From: Quercus robur
Taxonomy: Eukaryota > Streptophyta > Magnoliopsida > Fagales > Fagaceae
Assembly: GCF_932294415.1 (NCBI RefSeq)
Contig: NC_065536.1
Span: forward strand, 6,148,974 to 6,212,973
Reading direction: 5' to 3'
DNA: 64,000 nucleotides
Part shown: positions 37,086-47,289 of the stretch, one piece after another
Numbering within the stretch: the stretch's first letter is position 1
How the letters are laid out: each line of letters opens with the position of its first letter
Made by a program: the position numbers and the translations under genes
The notes under the pieces: model-generated
Seen by the model: only the letters and a program-made list of their open reading frames with translations
The model's database searches: none
What the model was told of the DNA's origin: nothing

Positions 37086-38288
37086 TCATATAAAATGGAA
37101 AAACAATAGCCAAATAATCAGCATGAATGTGTGGTGGCTGATCCAATCTGTTGATCTGTGCGCATTGCTTGTAAATCCATCAATGTATTGTCCCACATTG
37201 AAATTCCCTACGTTGAACAGAAACTTTTGTTATTTAGTTGAACACTAGCTCCTCTTTAAGAATGCAACTATATTAACGTACTTCTATGTTCAATGACAAC
37301 ATTTGTAATCATAACAAATATGAATCCACAAGCTAATGTAAATCTTCAAGAAGCAGTGATAACATGCTACCTCTTTGGTTGGTGTTGCTGCAGCCAGCAT
37401 TGAGTGCATATCTAACATCTGGTATGGTGGCCTTGTTGTAGAATAAGAAGTTAGATAATAAGTTATTGATGCAATTGAGAACTTCTTGTGTCTCAAATAG
37501 GCATGGTCCATTGCAGAATAGGTCAGCAGCCTCAGGAGGTACATTAATATTTCCACTTGGATTCAATCTATATGTCTCATCACAGCCACTGTAGATCTGT
37601 GACACGTCCAAAATGAAAAAAAATAGAAAGTTACACAACAAGAAGCATGGATGGACTTAGATTATGAAATCGTAAGGACAATGTAAAAAAATAAGGCTTT
37701 ACTAAAACAAACAGGCTAGAAAGGAATCACAGGTGTTTTTAGCTTCTATATAATTGAAGTTAATTATTCAGAATAAATTTTGTCATTCTCTTTGATAAAC
37801 TATTAGTTGTCCCAAACATGCCGGGTTTGAACTTTTTTAAATGGGAAGTAGAGTGGATACAGGTTCGAACTCATGACTGTCTGCTCTAACACTATGTAAG
37901 TTCATCACGACATATATTTGTCATAGCATATGAATATAAGGTTCTCACTGACAAGCTTATTGTTGAAACAAAACAAGGCTTGTGCTGTCATTTGCCCAGG
38001 GTTGTCATCTGCATAACCTGTTTACAATCCATAAAGAAAAAAAGAAGAAAAGAAAAATGAATAAGGAAATTTGTATTGAAAAGAAGAAAAAAAAAGGTGA
38101 ATGTCACCTGTTCACAATCCATAAAGAAAAAAAGAAGAAAAGAAAAATGAATAAGGAAATTTGTATTGAAAAGAAGAAAAAAAAAAGGTGAATGTCACAG
38201 GCATATAACCTGAGAAGCAGCAAAATATGGCAATGAAAAATAGTGTGAGGATGAAGAATTTCTGCTTTGGCAAGAATGAAAATGCCAT
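37086..38288 (-). CDS. Small secreted cysteine-rich protein, DUF7731-like, possible GPI anchor
   Basis: Four exons (minus strand): 38288-38210, 38008-37953, 37596-37371 and 37207-37086. Borders are GT-AG and phases agree, giving 160 residues. Residues 1-26 are a signal peptide (MAFSFLPKQ, then FFILTLFFIAIFCCFSG). The mature part has six cysteines in the pattern ALFCFNNK, YSGCDETYRL, DLFCNGPCLFETQ, VLNCINN, NAGCSN, and then the family block RGNFNVGQYI. The C-terminus is hydrophobic (FMLIIWLLFFHFI) directly before the stop, suggesting a GPI signal or membrane anchor. Proteins of this plant family are small, secreted and functionally uncharacterised. I recognise the family from memory of conserved blocks only. 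Intron 1 holds a tandem duplication. Confidence 0.85.
38017..38197. repeat. 90-bp tandem duplication in intron 1 of the DUF7731-like gene
   Basis: Two copies (38017-38106 and 38107-38197) are nearly identical, with one T/C change and one extra A. On the gene strand each is a TTCTTTTC pyrimidine stretch, so the duplication doubled the polypyrimidine-rich DNA just upstream of the exon 2 acceptor at 38009-38010. Confidence 0.95.
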
Positions 38289-39069
38289 TGCAAGAGCTGT
38301 GAGGAAGAAGAATTGGGTATAAAGAGGAAGGACTATTTAAACTGGTATCAGTAGTACAGTATGGTATAATTTATTGTAAGAAATGGCTTACATGTTTTAA
38401 TATTAGAAGTAATGCAGTAATATAAGGGACAAAATATTAGGCCACCCCACCTAGGCAATATTAAAGAAATATGAGTAGAGCTTAGTTGGTGACTGTTGTA
38501 GACTAATGGACTAAAAGGAAGAGTGAAAGTTGGTGTGTTAGCCACCAACTTGTAGTTGCTTTCAAAGCCTTTGAGTGTTAGATCTTATTTCTATTTTTGG
38601 AATGATTGAGGGTAGAACCTAGAATTGAACTTCTATCATCTTTTTTTAGTGGATTTGCTGCATATATCTACCTAAGTTTAGAACAAGGCCAATGCCCAAA
38701 CGTTGACTAAAGAACTCTGGTCATCTTTTGATTGCCTTTTGATAGTGATGGAAAGTTGGAGGATGGAAGAGGGTGGAAAAGTGTAAGAGCCTAAGAGGGG
38801 TTGCTATTTTGCCTTGTTTGGCAGAAAAGAAAAGTTAGAGAGAGAGATTCTTTCCCCAAGCTCACCATTTTCATTCCTTCTCATATGAAAGGAAAAGAGG
38901 AGGAAAAAAAAAATATCTTGCATATACCATATAAACAATTTTATCACTACAATCAAATCTTAATCCCATAATTTAGGGGTCCGCTATGAATTTTTAACAT
39001 ATTAAAAGAGTAAATTATATGCATTTTTTTTCAAGAGTAATGCTATAGACATAAACGATTTTACAACGT
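38289..39069. other. Intergenic, upstream of the DUF7731-like gene
   Basis: It holds the minus-strand promoter region (a TATTTAT-like element is not clear). No other gene is seen. Confidence 0.4.
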
Positions 39070-39604
39070 TTTTACAATATGTTAATGTGGCCAATTCTTA
39101 CTGATTTTCATTTAAGCCCACCACTAATATCATTTTTTTCACTTATCAATAATCACTTACCATATAAATAGTTTATTAAAAATATTGTAAAATAGTTTAT
39201 ATCTCTAGTATTTTCCTTTTTTTTCAACTTCCAAATTTTCTATATTTAATTTTAAGAAACTCTTATGATAGAAATTACTATTGTTCATTCTTTCTTCTTA
39301 CTTTTATTATCCTTCAAATTCTTTTTGCCTTCTCAATTTTCCACATCTTGACTAAACAAAACCCGTGTAGGCATTATTTTCCCTTGAGAAAGAAGGTAGG
39401 TGAACAAATGGGGGGAAACAACTTTTATAATGAAATAAAATTATTATAAGCAAGGTACCATGCACTATTTTACAATATGTTAATGTGGTCAATTCTTATT
39501 GATTTTCATTTGAGCCCACCACTAACATCATTTTTTCATTTATCAATAATCACTTATCATATAAATAGTTTGTTAAAAATATTGTAAAATTAACTGTATC
39601 TCTA

Positions 39605-39642
<38 letters not shown>

Positions 39643-39884
39643 TAAACTTCTAACTTTTCTATATTTAATTCTTAAGAAACTCTTATGATAGAAATTCCTA
39701 TAGTTCACTCTTTCCGCTTACTTTTATTATCCTTCAAATTCTTTTTGCCTTCTCAATTTTCCACATCTTGACTAAACAAAACTCGTGTAAGAATTATTTT
39801 CCCTTGAGAAAGAAGGTAGGTGAACAAATGGAGGAAAACAACTTTTATAATGAAATAAAATTATTATAAGCAAGGTACCATGCA
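39070..39884. repeat. Large tandem duplication, about 400-bp unit
   Basis: Copy 1 (39070-39467) and copy 2 (39468-39884) both start TTTACAATATGTTAATGTGG and end CAAGGTACCATGCA, and match closely over their length. Copy 2 carries an expanded poly(T) run (about 39607-39637). The high similarity suggests a fairly recent duplication. Confidence 0.92.
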
Positions 39885-40178
39885 TCCCTCTCGAAAATGT
39901 GCAGCTAAGTATAATTTTTTTGTTTTGTTTTTGTTTGTTTTGAGTTTATTATAAACAGAAGATAGTATGGTATTCCCAAAAGTTTGAGGGGAAAAAAATT
40001 ATGTGCATGATTATTGAAATGAGGACAGAGCATGAAACTTGGACTATTGAGAACTGGCTTGCATTGAAACTAGTTGAAGGCCCAAGCCCATTTAAAGATC
40101 TTTAATTGGACCATAAGTGGGCTTGTGAATTTCTTCATTTTGGGCCCAAAAGGGGGAAAGAGAAAAATCAGAAAACAT

Positions 40179-40185
40179 AAAAAAA
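40179..40185 (-). terminator. RNA polymerase III terminator of the tRNA gene
   Basis: A run of seven T on the minus strand lies a few bases after the tRNA 3' end. Confidence 0.75.
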
Positions 40186-40188
40186 TAG

Positions 40189-40261
40189 TGGAGATGCGGG
40201 GTATCGATCCCCGTACCTCTCGCATGCTAAGCGAGCGCTCTACCATCTGAGCTACATCCCC
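40189..40261 (-). tRNA. tRNA-Ala (AGC)
   Basis: The minus strand reads as a 73-nt tRNA. It starts GGGGATGTAGCTCAG and has the D-arm A box TAGCTCAGATGGTAGAGCG. The anticodon arm is CGCTT-AGC-ATGCG, and the T arm with the B box is GGGGATCGATACCCC. The acceptor 3' strand is GCATCTCCA. There is no intron and no encoded CCA, as expected for a nuclear plant tRNA. A T-run terminator follows. Confidence 0.97.
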
Positions 40262-40289
40262 AATTATGAAATTATGATTACCATTATAT

Positions 40290-40525
40290 TTATATCAGCT
40301 CAAAATAACTTCTTTAAACAACTCGGAAATTTATGTTTATTTATTTATTTATTTTTTTCATCTTTTCCTTTTGATTAAAAAAAAAAATTTAATTCCATTA
40401 TGAGTTGAACTTTAAGAACTAAAAACTTTTAATAATGTTAAAACACCAAAATTTTCCTGAATTTTTAAATTGATAGTTGTAATAAGAGCGATATCAATTT
40501 CATATGGATTCATTATCGAGGATTC
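40290..40525. repeat. Copy of a dispersed repeat (relative of 51045 and 52300)
   Basis: The stretch with CTTTTCCTTTTGATTAAA, AATTCCATTATGAGTT, AACTTTAAGAACTAAAAAC and TTTCATATGGATT matches the right parts of 51045-51518 and 52300-52785. The class is unknown, and I see no ends that define an element. Confidence 0.7.
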
Positions 40526-41389
40526 GAGATCACTTTTATTGTACTCCATCGCTCTAGCTCAATAAAATATGCAAAAATAAAAAAGTTGCAAAAATTTTCC
40601 TTTCATTTGGATGCTTGCCTTTAAAAGGATTAAAATATTATGTTTTTTGTTCTTAAATAATTGTCCAAATATTTGTTGAGGTTTCAAATATTTTTCATTG
40701 CCAACAGAATTAAAATTTAGTCGTTTTTACAGTCGCATCGAGTCTTACTCTAAGTGATATGAGTCAATTTTTAAGCATGGAACTTAGATCCGGACCGGAC
40801 CGTACGGTTGGACCGTAAAACCCTCGAACCGTTCACATCTACGGTCCATTTAAGGTGAAGAACCGTTCCATGCGAAAAAAGCATGGAACCGTACGGACCG
40901 CGGTCCGACCGTCCGGTTCTGTGAACCGTGAACGGTTTGGACGGTTCAAACGGGCTGCCTTGTTTTGTCTCAAAACGGCGCCGTTTCGTCCCTTTTTTTT
41001 TTTTTTTTTTTTCCCCCCCTAATACGGCGTCGTTTTGGGCTTTCTGAAATCTGAATACTGATTGAATACCCTCAATCCCTTTACCCTTAAACAAAACCCT
41101 CATTCGTTTCTGCCTCTTCCTCACTCTCTCAATCATTCTCTCGTCTCTGCCTCCCTCCGTCGTCGACGTCGCCGTCGCGCTCAGCTCAGCCCACTCTCAA
41201 TCGCGCCAACTCTCACTCCCACTCCTAATCCCAATCCCAATCCACCATCAACAACAACAACGGTGGCTCTCGCCTCATCCTCTGCCAGTGGACACCTCTC
41301 TCTCCCACCCTCGCTGCTGCCGCCGCCGCCACCACCGACTCCGGCTTCGGCTCTGCTGACACCCCAGAAGAAAGTTCCGCTACACCCCA

Positions 41390-42349
41390 GTAAGTGTGTA
41401 TATGTTTGTGCATGTATTTGTGGACATGGGGATTTGGGTTTGTGTCGGTGTTTGAGGACTTTCTGTGGGTTCTTCAGGACTTTCTGTGGGTTCTTTAGGC
41501 TAGTAGTTTTAGTTTAGCAAAAAAAGTTTTGATTTTGAATATGAGTATTGAGTTCATATCTGCAATTTTTTTGAAGGGTTAGGTTCCTGTAAAGTTTCAC
41601 TCTTTTAGTATAGTTTCATTTCCATGATTTTGTTGGTATGTGCATTCTTCAATTTTAAGAGCTTCGTTGAGAGTGTTTACTAAAAAGTATGAGAAATTTT
41701 GATCAATTTTATTTTTCATTCATAAAATTGGATAATTCTTTGATCACAGTTTTACTAATGAGAAATGTTTCTGTTCAAATTTGTGTTCGTGTTGTCTGAA
41801 ACTGTATTCTTAGTAATGCAGAAATTATAATCTGATTAAGGTTTATTCTTCCATTGTATAATCTTAGCGGTATGAGTTGCTTCCTAACTATTAATGCAGT
41901 ATCGTCACAAGATTAGGATGTCTTTGTAGTTCTGGCATTCTTGCTTTGATGTCTTTAGCATTTAAAAACATTGTTGAAAATGAGAATTTATTAATTTTAG
42001 AGCAATCAATAATTACAATAAAATTTTCTTTTCTGTCATGTATCCTACTGTGAGTTGTTTTCAGTTTGGGAGTCGTAGCTTTGTTGTCTATGTAACATAC
42101 CGCTGATTTATTTTATTTAAGCTTACTGAGATTTATCTGTGGAAACTTTGACAGCATTATGGGAACTTTCTGAATATAGTTGGTGTATTTATGTGGATAG
42201 AGTCTGTTGTTATGTTTTAATTTGTAGTGTCTTTACTCTTTTTTTACGGTTGGTAGTGTTTTAATGTGTATGAAGTTGTGGTTTTTTGAATATCTATATT
42301 TCAAAAATTGATGGGTCTATGCGTGTTTGACTGTTGTTTAGTCTTTTAG
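41390..42349 (+). other. Leader intron of the hAT transposase transcript
   Basis: A GTAAGTGTGT donor follows the GC-rich leader (CACCCCA at about 41389). An acceptor CTTTTAG lies at 42343-42349, six bases before the transposase ATG. The open stretch at 41062-41517 is this leader, rich in repeated Pro codons; it is not a convincing protein. Confidence 0.55.
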
Positions 42350-42355
42350 ATTAAA

Positions 42356-45047
42356 ATGGAAACAGAGACCGGGTCTACTCCATCACATGAAGTTGATTCC
42401 AATGTAGTGGAATCTTGCTCAAGAGTAAGGGAAAAGGTTGATCCGGCTTGGGAACATTTTAGCCTTGGGTCAGATGAGAAGGGACGGAATACTTTTACAT
42501 GTGTGTATTGTAGGCAAACATATAAAGGTGGGGGTATTAATAGGATGAAAAAACACCTTGCGGGGATAAAAGGTGATATTGGATCGTGTAAAAAGGTTTC
42601 TCATGATGTGAGACACCAAATGTTGGAATATGTGAAGGAGTTTGAGTTGAAGAAAAAAGCTGAGAAACAACGTCAAGAAGAAATGTTTAGTGTGCCTTCT
42701 ACAAATAGTGATTTGCAAGAAGATGATGATGTTCAAGAAGTATTTAGTAGTGGGTTGCCTAAAAAACCTGTTTTAGGTAAAAGAAAGGGTACAAAGCTAG
42801 GGGATAATTACTTTGCTCCAAGAACTACTCCAGGAGCTCAACTTGGTCTTAAAAGTGTATTCCAAAGCAAAGAAAGGGTGAGGCAAGCTGATATGGCTGT
42901 TGCAAGGTTTCTGTATGACAATTGTATTCCTTTTAATGTAGTGAATTCAGTGTACTACCAAATGATGATTGATGCTATAGCTGCTGCTGGTCCTGGTTAC
43001 AAAGGTCCATCTTATCATGCTGTACGGGTCCCTTTGTTGAGGGATAATAAGAAAGAAGTTCAGTTGTTGGTTGAGTCACAACGTAGGCATTGGGCAGAAG
43101 TTGGATGTACACTTATGGCTGATGGTTGGACAGATACTAGACATAGGTCATTGATTAATTTCCTTGTTTATTGTCCTAGGGGAATGGTATTTGTAAAATC
43201 AGTTGATGCCTCAGATATTGTGAAGAATACCAGAAACTTGTTTAAATTGTTTGATGAAGTAGTTACATGGGTTGGTCCAAAAAACATAGTTCACTTGGTT
43301 ACTGATAATGCTTCCAACTATGTATCTGTTGGTAAATTGTTGTGTGAAAAGTATAAAACTATTAGTTGGTCTCCTTGTGCAGCATATTGCCTGAATCTTG
43401 TGTTGCAGGATATGGGGAAGATGTCTCATGTGGAGAGACTAAAAAATCGTGCAACCAAAGTTACAGTTTTTATTTATAATCATGTAGCTTTGATTGCTTG
43501 GTTGAGGAAGAGACCTGGTTGGACAGATATTGTACGTGCAGGAGCAACAAGATTTGCTACTACTTTCCTTTCATTTGGAAGCCTTCATGTGCATAAGCAT
43601 GACTTGCAAGCCTTAGTGACTAGCAAGTTCTTTGTGGACAATAGATTGGCAAGAGAGTCAAAGACAAAAGAAGTAGTTTCTATCATATTGGATAATTCTT
43701 TTTGGGATGATATTAATGTTCTTGTCAAGATTTCATCGCCACTCATTCGTTTGTTACGAATTGCTGATTCTGATCAAAGGCCTGCAATAGGATATGTGTA
43801 TGAGGGCATGCATAGAGCACGGTTGGGAATCAAGAAGATCTTCCGAATGAAGAAGCACTTGTACAAGCCATACACCTCAATTATAAAAAACCGTTGGGAC
43901 AAGCATTTGCGTAAAGATCTTCATGCTGCTGCATATTGGTTAAATCCCGCTTTTCAATATGATGAGGAGAATTTTTGTCGGAAACCAGTAGTAAATATGG
44001 CTATTTTGGACTACATTGGGACAAAATATGATGGTGATCAAGAAAAGGTAATTAGGGAAACCCAATATTTTCGGGACCGTATTGGGAGCTTTGATAGAGA
44101 TCTTGCATTGTCAACAAGCAAGACCACTCATCCAGGTGAGAAGTAATTAGTTTACTTTAGTACTATAAACAAATCTTAGTTTCTTTGTTCATGTTAAAAG
44201 TTAGTTTTGTCACTATAATTAGAATAACTAAAGTGATTATTTAATTGAAAGTTTGTTTGTTTATGTTGATTAATATTAGATTACGTTGTGTTATGAAAAT
44301 CAGATGAATGGTGGAAGTTGTGGGGTACTGATGCTCCAAACTTGCAAAAATTGGCAATTAGAATCCTTAGCCAAACTTCCGCCTCTTCTGGATGTGAGCG
44401 TTGTTGGAGTTTATTTGATCAAATACATTCTAAGAGGAGAAATAGGTTGGAGCATCAAAGGCTCAATGATCTTGTATTTTGTTAATCATAACTTGCGATT
44501 GAGACATAGGTAATTAAATGCTATATTTTGTCATTATATTAATTTTTAAGAAGTCATTTATATAATGTAATTGTTAGTTCCTAATTATGTTCAAATTCCA
44601 ATAATGAGCATGACATTTTATGCAGGCTTTACAACAAAAAGCTTAATTTTGATCCCATTGATTATGCAAGTATCGACAAAACTGATTTTTGGGTATTTGT
44701 GGAAGAGGAAGACCCGTATCTTAATTATGAAGAGTTGGAGAATGCAATTTATGAAGAGGGTGCATATCCAGCAAATGTAGAGGCTTCTTCTAATATTGAA
44801 GGTTAGTTTATATGTAAACAATTTGATAACCTATAGTGATTTTTCTTTTATTTTTTTCAAACTTACATAAACATTATAATAATTTTTCTTTTTATTTTGT
44901 TCAAACTTGTGTGTAGAATCTATAGATGATAGCAGTGAGGTTGAAGGAATTGATTTGGGAACATTTGGACAACCTATTGGCCCTCCTCCTGGATTTCCAG
45001 GGAATGATGACGAGCATGATAACTTTCATGACATTGATGATTTATGA
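42356..45047 (+). CDS. hAT transposase (BED finger, DUF659, C-terminal dimerisation), one frameshift
   Basis: Four exons: 42356-44135, 44304-44509, 44626-44801 and 44917-45047. The BED finger is at residues 29-80 with C49, C52, H67 and C78. The DUF659 core includes MADGWTD (D256) and VTDNASNY (D317), positions of the hAT catalytic aspartates. Exon 2 encodes the dimerisation block with CERCWSLFDQIHSKRRNRL and LNDLVF. In that exon a T-run at 44477-44480 has four T where the family frame needs three, so translation stops at 44483-44485 and loses the last part of dimerisation and the acidic tail (ending FHDIDDL at 45047). It could be a recent mutation or a homopolymer sequencing error. The rest is open. 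Confidence 0.9.
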
Positions 45048-45787
45048 TCATAATAATTTTGTTTGAACGTTAAAGTTCTATTTTGTATTTTAGAGATAAT
45101 TTCTGTCTTTTTGTAAGACACAATGTGTGACTTGGAGTTTGAAGTTTTATTATTGTTTTTTAGAACTAAGTTTTATGTATTTTTGTAAGAAACAATGTGT
45201 AGTTGTGTACTATAACTTGGAGGCTTGTTTATGTATTTTTACTTTGTACTTTTAAGTTTTATGGACTACATTGGCTAGTTTGGACTACATTGGGGTGTGA
45301 ATTTTGGTAATAGAAGCAGTAAGCCAGTACTAGTACCAGTACGGCAGTACTCTATCTATGGTTGCTTACTTAATTATTAGTTATGTATGTTTTACCTTTG
45401 TGTTAGTATAGTTAATTAGTAAGAGTAATGTCTTTTTGTGCTTTTGTAATAGAAGCAGTAATAGTACTTTGTAGCTTGTGCATGTCTGAGTTGGAATCTG
45501 GATATACCTGTAATGCATGTGCATGAAAGTACTTAGATGAAGATTTCATTGCAAGCCCACTCTCTTGAGATCTAGCTAGGGCTATGCAGGTGAATATATT
45601 ATATATAGATACTTCAAACTAATAATTTACTAAGTTTTGCCTTTTTCTCAGCCTGTGAATGCATTTGTGTATGCCTGTTGGTTGTCTTGAAAGTAAATTA
45701 GACTAATTTAGTTAATTTTTTTATTTTTTATTAATTTAATGTTTTTATATATATTTAAAATAATTATTAAATTAATTATGACGTCAT

Positions 45788-45830
45788 CACGGTTCGACCC
45801 GGTTCGACCTCGGTTCGACCTTGAAAACCT
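45788..45830 (+). repeat. Subterminal repeats of the hAT element
   Basis: CGGTTCGACC occurs three times in succession with small spacers (from 45790). Further GGTTCAA and CGGTCCGG copies reach the right end. The left end has matching ACCGT/CGAACCG motifs at 40790-40940. Such arrays are the binding sites of hAT transposases. Confidence 0.7.
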
Positions 45831-46129
45831 TGAACCTCTCCCTTTTACGGTTCAATGAACGGTCCGGGTCTGAAAACCATGTTTTTAAGGACAACATTCT
45901 TTATGTGATTCTATAGTGCCTTTGTGTGATTTTATAGTAAACTATTCTTTATTTTTTGTTCTTGCTTATTATTCGGAATATTATATGCTGTATCAAAATT
46001 TGTTTATTCAATATTCACTAAAATATTTCAAACAAAATTTAGATTGGATAGAATTCTACAATTTGGCCTTACTATCATTTTTATGATAATCTCAAATTTT
46101 TGTACGGCACCACAAAACAAAGTGTTAGG

Positions 46130-46390
46130 TTTTATTTTCAGTAACCTCCACATCTCTCTTTTTTCTCTGGAAAATCTCCATGACATTTCATTCGACTTGT
46201 GTTTTTCAATGTTAAATTTATTTTTTATTTTTTATTTTTGAGGAACAATGTTAATTTTTTAGATCACGGCAAACCAATGTTAAAGACTGTAATATTTATT
46301 TATTTTCCTTTTTTCCTTTTATTAAGTCATTTTGAAAAATTTCATTGAGGAAGGATCTTCAAAAAATTTAACGACATTCTTCACAGAAGC
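46130..46390. repeat. Paralogous block, partner of 56245-56480
   Basis: The shared order of motifs is CTCTTTTTTCTCTGGAAAATCT, ATGACATTT, TTTTCAATGT, ATCACGGCAAACC, AATGTTAA and AATTTCATTGAGGAAGGAT. Many small differences point to an old duplication. Confidence 0.7.
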
Positions 46391-46607
46391 AAATTGGCTA
46401 TCATCATAACCTTGAAGTTGTTCAAGTGGTCGACTTCAATGGCCAGTTCAAATTGGCTAAGGTACGATTTTTGCACGAAAGGGAAATGGAGATCCGCTCT
46501 TCGTAAACGACAAGGGTGAAGATTATGAATCATGCCAACACTGGCCTTCAAGCGACTACAGCCATTTGTTGCCAAATCGGAATCAAAATCAGCAAAAAAT
46601 TGGTTTC

Positions 46608-46629
46608 TTTTTTTTTTGGTTTTTGGTAC
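46608..46629 (-). repeat. Tail-only micro-insertion (minus strand)
   Basis: A T-run then GGTTTTTGGTAC (22 bases) lies between perfect 14-base direct repeats AAAAAATTGGTTTC at 46594-46607 and 46630-46643. Confidence 0.6.
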
Positions 46630-46702
46630 AAAAAATTGGTTTCATGGCAGAGAGTGATTTTTTGTTTTGGTAATTGGATTAATGTTAGTAAAATTGAACC
46701 TT

Positions 46703-46721
46703 TTTTTTTTTTTGAGCTTAT
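46703..46721 (-). repeat. Tail-only micro-insertion (minus strand)
   Basis: A T-run then TGAGCTTAT (19 bases) lies between perfect 15-base direct repeats GTAAAATTGAACCTT at 46688-46702 and 46722-46736. Confidence 0.65.
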
Positions 46722-47289
46722 GTAAAATTGAACCTTAAGAGGTGTTTTAGTGGGATTTGGTTTTTTAATTTTTAATTTTAAATTAGGATATTCTTCTAAA
46801 TCTTCATCCGGATTCTAGATTTCTTAAAATTATTTTTTTTTGGGTCATTTTTTTTCGAGAATTTGATTGTGCATTGTCAGTTTATTTTGTCTTTTTTTCC
46901 GTGACAAAAAAATGGGGAAAAAAGAAAAGAAAAGATGTGGTTTCACAAAAATGGACAGCACTTACCTCTTTGCGAATGTGATTTAAACAATGATAGCAGA
47001 AAGAGAGGCATGGAAAGTTTTCAAAATTTAATCTCCCTAAACTGGGCATGATTAATTGTCAAACAAGTTGACCGTAGGTTGTATAGGTAGCCAAGTACTG
47101 TTATAAGTATTACAAGTTTTATTACATCAAGCTAATAAATTGACGTGTCACCAATCATAAAAAGACAATTCAAATATTGAATGGTGAGTTAAGAAAATCA
47201 TAACAACAACAACAAAGCCTTAGTCTCACAATTTGGGTCGGTTATGAATCCTTGATAGATTAGATTGGGAAAAGAATTCATGTGTCGGA

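Larger units (their letters stand above)
40776..45881 (+). mobile_element. Full-length hAT transposon, 5.1 kb
   Basis: The element is flanked by identical 8-bp TTTTTAAG at 40768-40775 and 45882-45889, the hAT target-duplication length. The ends are inverted: CATGGAACTTAGATCCGG at the left against CATGGTTTTCAGACCCGG read from the right. Subterminal regions on both sides are rich in ACCGT/CGGTTC motifs. Inside is a transposase gene with BED, DUF659 and dimerisation parts, plus a GC-rich leader and a leader intron. The structure is complete. Only one disabling change is obvious (see the transposase). Confidence 0.95.
45890..47289. other. Intergenic, with two micro-insertions and one paralogous block
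   Basis: About 46130-46390 is a diverged copy of 56245-56480. Two tail-only micro-insertions lie at 46608 and 46703. No gene is seen. Confidence 0.5.

Noticed and set aside
37333-37370. Read-through end of the DUF7731-like exon 3 into a stop at 37333
   Set aside because: A proper donor at 37371/37370 and a distant exon at 37207-37086 restore the conserved RGNFNVGQYI block.
41062-41517. 151-codon open frame upstream of the hAT transposase
   Set aside because: It is Pro/Ser-rich translated leader of the transposon transcript, crosses a strong splice donor and has no domain.
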